From an uncultured Burkholderiales bacterium (GTDB lineage Bacteria > Pseudomonadota > Gammaproteobacteria > Burkholderiales > Burkholderiaceae_D), in the NCBI GenBank assembly GCA_937872165.1, contig CALMOR010000215.1, positions 12,078-18,200 on the forward strand: DNA of 6,123 nt, in the 5' to 3' direction. A model generated the notes under the pieces. It was not told the origin of the DNA. It made no database searches and worked only from the letters and a program-made list of their open reading frames with translations. Numbering within the stretch: the first letter of the stretch is position 1; every line of letters starts with the position of its first letter. Shown here piece after piece: positions 1 to 5,991 of the stretch. The translations under genes were made by a program, and so were the position numbers.

Positions 1-1
1 C

Positions 2-892
2 GTGCGGCCCTTCGACGCGGCGCAGGCGGCCGACGCCGTGCGACGCGGCAAGCTGCGTGCCGTGGTCACGCTGCCCGCGCGCTTCGGCGAGGACGCGGCC
101 CGCGCGCTGGTAAGCCGCGCCGCACAGCCGGTCGTCGGCATCCGCTACGACCCGTCGCAGGCGATCGCGCTGCAGGTCGTCCAGGGACTGCTCGCACAGC
201 ACGTCATGGCCAGCGTCGCCGGCCCCGCGCTGTCCGTCCGCCTGCCGTACGCGACCACCGCGACCCCGGTCCAGTCCTCGCCCGAAGCGAAGTACAACGG
301 CTACTCGCATGCGTTCGCCGGCATGGGCGTCCAGTTCATCCTGTTCATGGGCATCGACGTCGGCGTCAGGCTGCTGACGATGCGGCGCATGGGCCTGTGG
401 CAGCGGATGCGCGCCGCGCCGCTGTCGCGTGCCTTCCTGCTGGCGAGCCAGGCCGCGAGCGGCGCCCTCATCGCCGCGGTGCTGTTCGCGGTCATCTTCG
501 CGGCCGGCATGCTGTTCTTCGGCGTACGCGTCGAGGGCAGCGCGATCGGCTTCTTCGGGCTCATCGTCGGGTTCGCCGCGATGACGTCGACCTTCGGCCT
601 CTTCGTCGCGGCTCTCGGCCAGACCCCCCAAGCCCCGCGCGGCCTCGCCGTGCAGGCGACGCTCGTGATGGTCAAGCTGGGAGGCGCGTGGGTGCCGGCG
701 TTCGTGTTTCCCCGCTGGCTGCAGACCTTCTCGCTGATCGTGCCGACGCGCTGGGCCGTCGACGGCTTCGACGCGGTGACGTGGCGCGGCCTGGGCCTCG
801 ACGCGGCGTGGCGGCCGGTCCTCGTGCTGTGCGCGTTCTCGCTGGCGTTCGCCGCGATCGCGACGCTTCGATTTACCTGGGATGAGAAGTAG
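2..892 (+). CDS. ABC-2 type transporter permease, 5'-truncated
   Basis: This is the inner-membrane permease subunit of an ABC exporter of the ABC-2 superfamily (YhhJ/YbhR-like). 296 residues are visible and the frame is open at the window edge, so the GTG at base 2 is probably not the true start. Family members are usually about 370 residues, so roughly 80 N-terminal residues, including the first membrane helix, are likely missing. Residues 1-100 form the soluble domain that follows the first helix. Hydrophobic segments lie near 104-124, 144-175, 180-206, 214-236 and 271-290. Between the first two is a basic stretch, RRMGLWQRMRAAPLSR (128-143), in the place where relatives carry the conserved 'LERLRASPLSR' coupling segment. 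The PTRWAVDGFDAVTWRG stretch (248-263) matches the usual C-terminal family signature. The ATPase partner is not in the window, and the substrate cannot be read from the sequence. It ends 175 bp before egtD and shows no functional tie to it. Confidence 0.88.
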   Translation: MRPFDAAQAADAVRRGKLRAVVTLPARFGEDAARALVSRAAQPVVGIRYDPSQAIALQVVQGLLAQHVMASVAGPALSVRLPYATTATPVQSSPEAKYNGYSHAFAGMGVQFILFMGIDVGVRLLTMRRMGLWQRMRAAPLSRAFLLASQAASGALIAAVLFAVIFAAGMLFFGVRVEGSAIGFFGLIVGFAAMTSTFGLFVAALGQTPQAPRGLAVQATLVMVKLGGAWVPAFVFPRWLQTFSLIVPTRWAVDGFDAVTWRGLGLDAAWRPVLVLCAFSLAFAAIATLRFTWDEK

Positions 893-922
893 TCCTACCT
901 CCCGGTCTTGCGAGCGACCTAC

Positions 923-951
923 AGGACGGCGCGCGACGCGCCGCCGATAAT
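923..951 (+). promoter_or_regulatory. Candidate sigma-70-like promoter for egtDB
   Basis: The -10 candidate GATAAT (946-951) matches 5 of 6 consensus bases. It lies 17 bp downstream of AGGACG (923-928), which keeps the GAC core of TTGACA (3 of 6). Transcription would begin near 958, leaving about a 110 nt leader before the ATG at 1068. AT-rich hexamers are rare in this GC-rich DNA, which favours the call, but the -35 is weak and nothing else confirms it. Confidence 0.35.
927..943. repeat. Perfect 7 bp inverted repeat with 3 nt loop
   Basis: The arms CGGCGCG (927-933) and CGCGCCG (937-943) are exact reverse complements around CGA. No T-tract follows, so it is a poor intrinsic terminator for the permease gene upstream. 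It lies almost exactly in the 17 bp spacer of the candidate egtD promoter, so it could be an operator. Short GC palindromes also occur by chance in DNA of this composition. Confidence 0.45.
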
Positions 952-1067
952 CGCCGGCACGTCGGGAGGGCCTCTCCGATCGTCCCGTCTGTAATCGACT
1001 TCCGGGGGCCCCGACCGAACAGGTCTCTCGTACCTCTTCCCCATTCGCGTCGCCACCCTTCCATCCC

Positions 1068-2165
1068 ATGAAGACATCCGCCCTGATCGACGAATCCGGA
1101 TCGCTGGGCCACCGGCGCGTGCTGGACTTCGCGCTCCGTCGCGAAGCGAAGGTCGAGTCGCCGGAGGTGCGCGTGGTCGTGCAGTCGACCATCGACGAGA
1201 GCGCGGACCGCGCGGCCTTTCGTGCCGGCCTGCTCGCGAAGCCGGCGACGAGTTCTCCGAAGTTCTTCTACGACCCGCAAGGCTCGGCGCTCTTCGGCGC
1301 GATCTGCGAGCTCGACGAGTACTACCCGACACGGACCGAGGCCCGCATCTTCGAACGCCACCGTGCCGAGATCGCATCGGTGCTGCCGGGCGGGTCGCAA
1401 TGGGTGGACCTCGGATGCGGCGACGGGCTGAAGGCCCGCGGCTGGCTCGAGCCCGCGCATGCGCGACGCTACGTCGGCGTCGACATCGCCGAGCCGTGGC
1501 TGCGTTCCGCGCTCGCTTCGCTCGTCGCGACGCTCTCGAAGATGCCGCCCTCGCGCTCGATCGACGTCGTCGGCGTCGTCGCCGACTTCACGCGACCGTT
1601 CGATCTCCACGAGTTGCTGCTCGAGGAGCCGTCGATGGCTCCGGTGTTCTTCTATCCGGGCTCGTCGATCGGCAACTTCGTCGGCGACGACGCGCGCGCC
1701 TTCCTCGCGTCGGTCCGCGACCATATCGAACGGCATCCGGCATCGCTGCCGGGCAAGCTGATGATCGGCATCGATCTCGTGAAGGACCGCTCGACGCTGC
1801 GGGCGGCCTACGACGACGCGGTCGGCGTGACGGCCGCGTTCAATCGCAACGTCCTGCGAGTGGCCAATCGCCTGCTCGACGCGGACTTCGACCTGTCGGC
1901 TTTCGAGCATCGGGCCATCTTCAACGAGACTCACGGCCGCATCGAGATGCAGCTCGTCTCGTTGCGCCCCCAGACCGTCCACATCGGCGAGGCGGTCCGT
2001 CGCTTCGAGCAGGGCGAGGTGATGGTCACCGAGTACTCGCACAAGTACACGGTCGACGGCTTCGCGACGCTGCTCGAGTCGGCGGGCTTCGCAGGGGGAG
2101 ACCGACTGCGCTGCTGGCGCGACGAACGCGACTGGTTCGGCGTCTTCGTCGCGGAGCCCGCATGA
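1068..2165 (+). CDS. egtD: L-histidine N(alpha)-methyltransferase EgtD
   Basis: EgtD is a cytoplasmic SAM-dependent enzyme that converts L-histidine to hercynine (trimethylhistidine), the first step of ergothioneine synthesis. The 365-residue product has the family landmarks in order: KFFYDP (65-70), EYYPTRTEA (84-92), SAM motif I LGCGDGLK (115-122), SSIGNF (199-204), AYDDAVGVTAAFNRNVL (247-263) and TEYSHKYTV (321-329). From knowledge of mycobacterial EgtD, the histidine-binding Asn, Tyr, Glu and Ser correspond to N203, Y248, E322 and S324; all are kept. The ATG at 1068 has no Shine-Dalgarno sequence and gives about 35 more N-terminal residues than the ~320-residue relatives. A GTG at 1173 sits 5 nt after GGAGG and would give 330 residues, so the start is uncertain. 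The extra stretch does have a coding-like G/C third-position bias. The stop overlaps the egtB start (ATGA at 2162-2165). Confidence 0.95.
   Translation: MKTSALIDESGSLGHRRVLDFALRREAKVESPEVRVVVQSTIDESADRAAFRAGLLAKPATSSPKFFYDPQGSALFGAICELDEYYPTRTEARIFERHRAEIASVLPGGSQWVDLGCGDGLKARGWLEPAHARRYVGVDIAEPWLRSALASLVATLSKMPPSRSIDVVGVVADFTRPFDLHELLLEEPSMAPVFFYPGSSIGNFVGDDARAFLASVRDHIERHPASLPGKLMIGIDLVKDRSTLRAAYDDAVGVTAAFNRNVLRVANRLLDADFDLSAFEHRAIFNETHGRIEMQLVSLRPQTVHIGEAVRRFEQGEVMVTEYSHKYTVDGFATLLESAGFAGGDRLRCWRDERDWFGVFVAEPA
1163..1175 (+). promoter_or_regulatory. Shine-Dalgarno and alternative GTG start of egtD
   Basis: GGAGG (1163-1167) lies 5 nt before an in-frame GTG (1173-1175, residue 36 of the long form). 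This is the only good ribosome-binding site near the 5' end of egtD. The shorter product would put the conserved KFFYD tyrosine at residue 33, close to its place (about 39) in mycobacterial EgtD, against residue 68 in the long form. Confidence 0.45.
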
Positions 2166-3448
2166 GTGCCGTGATGTCCGACGGCGGCGAGCTCCCCTGT
2201 CCGCGCCAGGGGCGGCTGCTCGAAGAGTATCGACGCGTCCGGAACCTCACGGTCTCGATGACCCAGGGCCTGTCCGCCGAGGACTGCATGGTCCAGTCGA
2301 TGGCCGATGCGAGCCCGGTCAAATGGCATCTCGCGCATCTGACATGGTTCTTCGAGACGTTCGTGCTGGAACCGTCGATCGGTCCGGGCTACGTCGCGTT
2401 CGATCCGGCCTTCCGGGTGCTGTTCAATTCCTATTACGTCGGCATCGGCGAGCGGCATCCGCGCGCCGAACGCGGCCTCGTCTCGCGGCCGTCCCTCGAC
2501 GAGGTGCTCGCCTATCGCGCCGCGATCGACGCGCGCGTCGATCGCCTGATGCGCGGCGAGGCGCTGCCCGCGGCGATGCTCGACGTGATGGAGCTCGGGC
2601 TGCATCACGAGCATCAGCATCAGGAGCTGATCCTCACCGACCTCAAGCATCACCTGTCGAAGAACCCGACCGATCCGGTCTATCGGGAGGCGCCGTCGCC
2701 GAACGACGAACCCGCATCGCAGCTGCGCTTCGTCGAGCGCCCCGAAGGCATCGCGCGCATCGGCGCGGACGGCACAGGCTTCGCGTTCGACAACGAGCTG
2801 CCGCGACATCGTGCATGGCTCGCGCCGTTCGCGATCGCGTCCCGCACCGTGACGTGCGGCGAGTACCTCCGCTTCATCGACGACCGTGGTTACGCGCGGC
2901 CCGAGCTGTGGCTCTCGGAAGGCTGGGACGTCCGCATCCGCGAGGGGTGGGAGGCACCGCTCTACTGGCGGCGCGCGGCCGACCGGGAGTGGACCGTGTT
3001 CACGTTGAACGGTCTTCGGCCCCTGTCGCCGCACGAGCCGGTGGCGCACGTTTCCTACTACGAAGCCGAGGCCTATGCCCGCTGGGCGGGCGCCCGCCTG
3101 CCGACCGAAGCCGAGTGGGAATGCGTGGCGGCGGAAGCCGACCCCGCCGACGCGCATCTGTACGACGGTGCTCACGTCCACCCGCGCCGCGTCGACGCCG
3201 CTTCCGGGGTACGGATGTTCGGCGACGTCTGGCAGTGGACGCAGAGCGCCTACCTGCCCTATCCCGGCTTCCGTCCGGCAGCCGGCGCGGTGGGCGAATA
3301 CAACGGCAAGTTCATGATCAACCAGATGGTGCTGCGCGGCGGTTCGTGCGCGACGCCGGTCGGCCATGTCCGTGCCAGCTATCGCAACTTCTTTCCAGCG
3401 CAGACGCGCTGGCAGTTCTCGGGTATCCGTCTCGCGCGCGACGCCTGA
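2162..3448 (+). CDS. egtB: Ergothioneine sulfoxide synthase EgtB (Tyr-Tyr type)
   Basis: EgtB is a non-heme iron enzyme that couples O2-dependent C-S bond formation and sulfoxidation, attaching a thiol donor to hercynine. The 428-residue product has an N-terminal DinB-like domain (about 15-175) and a C-terminal formylglycine-generating-enzyme-like domain (about 195-425; landmarks GDVWQWT 354-360, LRGGSC 391-396, SYRNFF 406-411, FSGIRLARD 419-427). By alignment to the mycobacterial enzyme the iron ligands should be H60 (in KWHLAH), H149 and H153 (in HHEHQHQE). The FNSYYVGIGERHPR stretch has adjacent tyrosines, Y91 and Y92, which recall the active-site pair of the Chloracidobacterium enzyme that uses cysteine rather than gamma-glutamylcysteine. 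The ATG overlaps the egtD stop, and GGAG at 2153-2156 lies 5 nt upstream, implying coupled translation. Donor preference is inference. Confidence 0.95.
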   Translation: MSAVMSDGGELPCPRQGRLLEEYRRVRNLTVSMTQGLSAEDCMVQSMADASPVKWHLAHLTWFFETFVLEPSIGPGYVAFDPAFRVLFNSYYVGIGERHPRAERGLVSRPSLDEVLAYRAAIDARVDRLMRGEALPAAMLDVMELGLHHEHQHQELILTDLKHHLSKNPTDPVYREAPSPNDEPASQLRFVERPEGIARIGADGTGFAFDNELPRHRAWLAPFAIASRTVTCGEYLRFIDDRGYARPELWLSEGWDVRIREGWEAPLYWRRAADREWTVFTLNGLRPLSPHEPVAHVSYYEAEAYARWAGARLPTEAEWECVAAEADPADAHLYDGAHVHPRRVDAASGVRMFGDVWQWTQSAYLPYPGFRPAAGAVGEYNGKFMINQMVLRGGSCATPVGHVRASYRNFFPAQTRWQFSGIRLARDA

Positions 3449-3455
3449 AGCGCGC

Positions 3456-4766
3456 TCATTCGATCGGCACCGCGCGATAGCGCTGCACGTCCGCCGGCGC
3501 CACGGCCGGCGCCTCGTTGCCCCAGTTCGCGCGGACGTAGGTCAGCACGGCGGCGATGTCGTCGTCGTTCAGGCGCTGCGCGAACGGTGGCATGCCGTAG
3601 GGACGTGGGTTGCCGTCGGTACCGGGCGGGAAGCCGCCGTTCAGGACCATCCGGATCGCGTTGATGGTCGAGCTCATGATGACCCCCGGATTGCGCGCGA
3701 GCGCGGGATACGCGTGCGGTACGCCTTCCCCGGCCGGACGATGGCAGTCGATGCACTGCTCGGCATAGACCCGCGCCCCGCGCTCCATCGATTCGACGCG
3801 CATGGCCCGGGTGGTCTCGACGGGCGGCGCATCGTCGGACGACTGGGCGGGCAGCGACTTCAGATAGACGGCCATCGCGCGGAGATCCGCATCGTCCAGA
3901 TGCTGGGTGCTGTCGTGGACCACTTCGGCCATCGGACCGAAGACCGCGTATCGGTCGGTGACGCCGCGCTTGAGCAGTTCGGCGACTTCGTCGACCGTCC
4001 ACGTGCCCAGTCCCGCCACGGCATCGGACGTGAGCGAAGGCGCATACCAGTCCTGCACCGCGATCAGGCCGCCCGACAATTCCTTCGATCGCGGGGTGCC
4101 TCCGAGGAAGTTGCGCGGCGAGTGACACGCCACGCAGTGACCGAGGCCACTCGCGAGGTAGGCGCCGCGGTTCCAGGTGGCGTCGTGTCCGGGCTCCGGC
4201 TCGAACACGCCCTCGCGGAAGTAGAGGAGCCGCCAGAACAGCACCAGCGGCCGCAAGCTGAACGGGAAGCGCAGGGTGTTCGGCGTCGCTTCGCGTCTGA
4301 CCGGGGGCAGCGACATCAGGTAGGCGAACAACGCGTCGGCGTCGGAACGGGTGATGCGCGTGTAGTTCGGATAGGGGAATGCCGGATACAGATACTCGCC
4401 GTCCCTGCCCTTGCCTTCGTGCAGGGCCTGCCAGAAATCGTCAGCGGTCCAGGCGCCGATGCCGGTCTCGCGGTCCGGCGTGATGTTGCTGCTGTAGATG
4501 CCACCGAAGATGGTCGGCACCGCGAGGCCGCCCGCATAGGGTTCGCCGCCACGCGCCTGATGGCAACCGATGCAGTCACCGGCGAGCGCGAGGTAGCGAC
4601 CGCGCGAGACGGGGTCGGCGGCGACGACCGGATCGATACTCGCGGTCTGCGGGAGCGGCACGGACGGCGGCCTCGCTCGACGCGGCATCGTCGTGGCGAC
4701 GACGACGAAGAGAACCGCGAGCACGGCGAAGCCGGCGATGCCGAGGGCGGCGCGAGAGCGCTTCAT
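3456..4766 (-). CDS. Triheme membrane-anchored cytochrome c (alcohol/gluconate dehydrogenase cytochrome subunit family)
   Basis: This is a periplasmic electron-transfer protein of the type that passes electrons from a membrane-associated dehydrogenase to quinone or a terminal oxidase. The 436-residue product starts MKRSR and has a hydrophobic segment at about 8-26 that acts as a signal or anchor. Three heme c attachment sites follow: CIGCH (65-69), CVACH (211-215) and CIDCH (338-342), one per class I domain. Likely axial methionines are M279 (FGPMAEVV) for heme 2 and M392 (PYGMPPFA) for heme 3. At the heme 1 position, where many relatives have YPAMPY, this protein has YPAFPY (128-132 region). 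An in-frame upstream start exists, but the ATG at 4766 is chosen because a signal segment follows it and it overlaps the stop of the upstream gene by ATGA. No partner dehydrogenase is in the window, so the substrate is unknown. It converges on egtB with 7 nt between the stops. Confidence 0.92.
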   Translation of the reverse strand: MKRSRAALGIAGFAVLAVLFVVVATTMPRRARPPSVPLPQTASIDPVVAADPVSRGRYLALAGDCIGCHQARGGEPYAGGLAVPTIFGGIYSSNITPDRETGIGAWTADDFWQALHEGKGRDGEYLYPAFPYPNYTRITRSDADALFAYLMSLPPVRREATPNTLRFPFSLRPLVLFWRLLYFREGVFEPEPGHDATWNRGAYLASGLGHCVACHSPRNFLGGTPRSKELSGGLIAVQDWYAPSLTSDAVAGLGTWTVDEVAELLKRGVTDRYAVFGPMAEVVHDSTQHLDDADLRAMAVYLKSLPAQSSDDAPPVETTRAMRVESMERGARVYAEQCIDCHRPAGEGVPHAYPALARNPGVIMSSTINAIRMVLNGGFPPGTDGNPRPYGMPPFAQRLNDDDIAAVLTYVRANWGNEAPAVAPADVQRYRAVPIE

Positions 4767-5476
4767 CCCCGCCCGCAGGCGAGCGGCAACGCGTCCGACT
4801 TCGGCTCCGGTCCCGCATCCGGCTGCTGCAACGACAGCCACGTCGCCGCAGCGACGATGTCGGCTCCGCTCATCCGTCGGGCGATCCGCGACATGCAGTC
4901 CGGCTCGGGACTTCGATGCGAGCCGGTCTTCCACGAACCGACCTGCTCGATCAGGAAGTCGCGCGGCATGCCGGCGAGCGCCGGTATGGCCGGCGTCCTG
5001 CCGCCGAGCCCGGCGCCATGGCACGACACGCACGCCGGCAGCTCGTCGTCGGGGCGCCCCTTCTGCACGAGCGCCTGCCCCGCGGCGAGTGCCGCGCGAT
5101 CGACCGCCGCGCCACGGCGCGCCTCGACGACACGCGGATCGGGGCGCTGCGACGCGAACCAGACGGCGATCTCCGCGAAGTAAGCGTCGCTCTGTCGCGC
5201 CATCAGGAAGTTCATCGGCGCATAGGTCCGCGTACCTTCACGAAAGGCCTTCATCTGCGCGGCGAGATACGCGGCGGGCTGGCCGGCCAGTCGCGGGAAC
5301 GCGGCGCCCGCCACGCCGCCGCCGCGTTCACCGTGACACGCCACGCAGGCCTGCATCCGCTGCTCGAGGGTGTCCTCGACGGGACGAGGCGACGCGGCGC
5401 GGCTCGCGTCCGCCGATGCGGCGAGGAGCATCGCCGCCGCGATGCGCACCAGGATTCGCGCAGAGCCGTACCTCAT
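4763..5476 (-). CDS. Diheme c-type cytochrome, cytochrome c4-like
   Basis: This is a periplasmic diheme electron carrier of 237 residues. A basic start followed by a hydrophobic stretch (about 8-27) is a Sec signal peptide, probably cut after the Ala-rich ADASRAA segment. Two tandem class I cytochrome domains follow: CVACHGE (44-50) and CVSCHGAG (149-156). The first domain has the c4/c553-type tail FREGTRTY...M...SD, with M88 or M92 as the likely axial ligand. The second has HRSPEPDCMSRIARRMS, with M195 as candidate. SD-like GAGGT lies at 5487-5491, 10 nt from the ATG. The start abuts the stop of the DUF427 gene (TGAATG, no gap) and its own stop overlaps the triheme cytochrome start. It may shuttle electrons from the triheme protein to an oxidase; that role is inferred from context. 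Confidence 0.9.
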   Translation of the reverse strand: MRYGSARILVRIAAAMLLAASADASRAASPRPVEDTLEQRMQACVACHGERGGGVAGAAFPRLAGQPAAYLAAQMKAFREGTRTYAPMNFLMARQSDAYFAEIAVWFASQRPDPRVVEARRGAAVDRAALAAGQALVQKGRPDDELPACVSCHGAGLGGRTPAIPALAGMPRDFLIEQVGSWKTGSHRSPEPDCMSRIARRMSGADIVAAATWLSLQQPDAGPEPKSDALPLACGRG

Positions 5477-5761
5477 TCAGGCATGGACCTCGACGCCCTT
5501 CCAGAACGCGATGCGATCCTTGATCTGCATGGCCGCATCCTTCGGCTCGGGGTAGTACCACGCTGCGTCCTTGTTGACCGCGTCGCCGACGACGACGTCG
5601 TAGTAGCGCGCGGTGCCCTTCCATGGACACACGCTGGTACGGGTCGACGGCCTGAGGTTTTCCGCGTGCACGGCCGCTGCCGGAAAATACTGGTTGCCTT
5701 CGACGACCACGCACGCGTCGCTCGCCGCGATCACCGCGCCGTTCCATTTCGCTTCGATCAT
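5477..5761 (-). CDS. DUF427 family protein
   Basis: This is a small cytoplasmic protein of 94 residues, the normal family length, with no signal peptide or membrane segment. The family signature is clear: MIEAKWNG at the N-terminus, VVVEGNQYFP (18-27), the core VCPWKGTARYY (44-54), and DAAWYYPEPKDAA (65-77) followed by IAFWKGV (84-90). The biochemical function of DUF427 (Pfam PF04248) is not established as far as I know. The ATG at 5761 is chosen over an in-frame ATG at 5794 because GGAGG (5768-5772) lies 6 nt before it and because the family begins at this methionine. It is the first gene of the minus-strand operon and directly abuts the c4-like cytochrome gene. No heme-binding motif is present, so a direct electron-transfer role is not indicated. 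Confidence 0.92.
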   Translation of the reverse strand: MIEAKWNGAVIAASDACVVVEGNQYFPAAAVHAENLRPSTRTSVCPWKGTARYYDVVVGDAVNKDAAWYYPEPKDAAMQIKDRIAFWKGVEVHA

Positions 5762-5828
5762 CTTCTTCCTCCGTTTGAACCAGGAATACCACATCGCCGC
5801 GGCCCTCCGTCGTTCGAGCGCGCCGACA

Positions 5829-5858
5829 CCGACGCGACTTCCGCAATACGGGTATACT
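5829..5858 (+). promoter_or_regulatory. Candidate sigma-70-like promoter of the DEAD-box helicase gene
   Basis: TATACT (5853-5858) matches 5 of 6 bases of the -10 consensus and stands out in GC-rich DNA. CCGACG (5829-5834), with 3 of 6 -35 matches, lies 18 bp upstream. Transcription would begin near 5865, just before the first stem-loop of the leader, giving an untranslated region of about 127 nt. The core GTATAC is self-complementary, so minus-strand use toward the DUF427 gene cannot be excluded, though I find no good -35 in that direction. Confidence 0.5.
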
Positions 5859-5866
5859 CTCAGGTT

Positions 5867-5963
5867 GCGGCTTTTGCTCCAGTCCCCAGCCGCCGTCGAT
5901 TCGACGCGTCATTCAGACTCCGCAGCTCCCAGCTCGTCTGTGACTGGCCCCGCCTCCGGCGGG
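5867..5963 (+). promoter_or_regulatory. Candidate structured 5' leader of the DEAD-box helicase gene
   Basis: Four stem-loops follow one another in the presumed untranslated leader. SL1 pairs GCGGCT (5867-5872) with AGCCGC (5888-5893). SL2 pairs CGTCG (5894-5898) with CGACG (5902-5906). SL3 pairs CAGAC (5914-5918) with GTCTG (5936-5940), with an inner AGCT/AGCT helix (5924-5927 with 5931-5934). SL4 pairs CCCGCC (5949-5954) with GGCGGG (5958-5963). The SL1 loop contains CCAGTC (5879-5884), exactly complementary to GACTGG (5942-5947), which would make a pseudoknot around SL2 and SL3. No T-run follows SL4, so it is not a standard terminator. I do not recognise a known riboswitch class. Pairings were found by eye, without energy calculation or covariation. 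Confidence 0.4.
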
Positions 5964-5991
5964 AACAGGCCTGCAATACCCTCCTCCCATC

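Noticed and set aside
873..2042. Long minus-strand open frame (389 codons) opposite egtD
   Set aside because: It is antisense to a clearly conserved methyltransferase, rich in Arg/Asp/Val as expected of the reverse complement of GC-rich coding DNA, and shows no recognisable domain.
1931..3367. Long minus-strand open frame (478 codons) opposite egtB
   Set aside because: It is a shadow of egtB. The composition is Arg/Ala/His-rich low complexity, with no motif and no ribosome-binding site that would support it.
4767..5033. N-terminal extension of the triheme cytochrome to a start at 5033
   Set aside because: It would overlap most of the 3' part of the c4-like gene and place 89 Arg-rich residues before the signal segment. 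The ATGA junction at 4763-4766 is the natural start.
3366..5183. Long plus-strand open frame (605 codons) opposite the cytochrome genes
   Set aside because: The minus strand carries three intact CXXCH heme motifs and a matched signal segment here. The plus-strand product has no family feature.
5762..5794. N-terminal extension of the DUF427 protein from an ATG at 5794
   Set aside because: The extra 11 residues are not part of the family, and the perfect GGAGG at 5768-5772 sits at ideal distance from the ATG at 5761.
5783..5811. Minus-strand promoter for the DUF427-cytochrome operon using TATTCC (5783-5788)
   Set aside because: There is no -35-like hexamer at 16-18 bp, and the box would lie only about 20 bp from the start codon. 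It is too weak to report.
5949..5963. Intrinsic terminator at the CCCGCC/GGCGGG hairpin
   Set aside because: The stem is good, but what follows is GAACAGG rather than a T-tract, and it lies just upstream of a gene start on the same strand.
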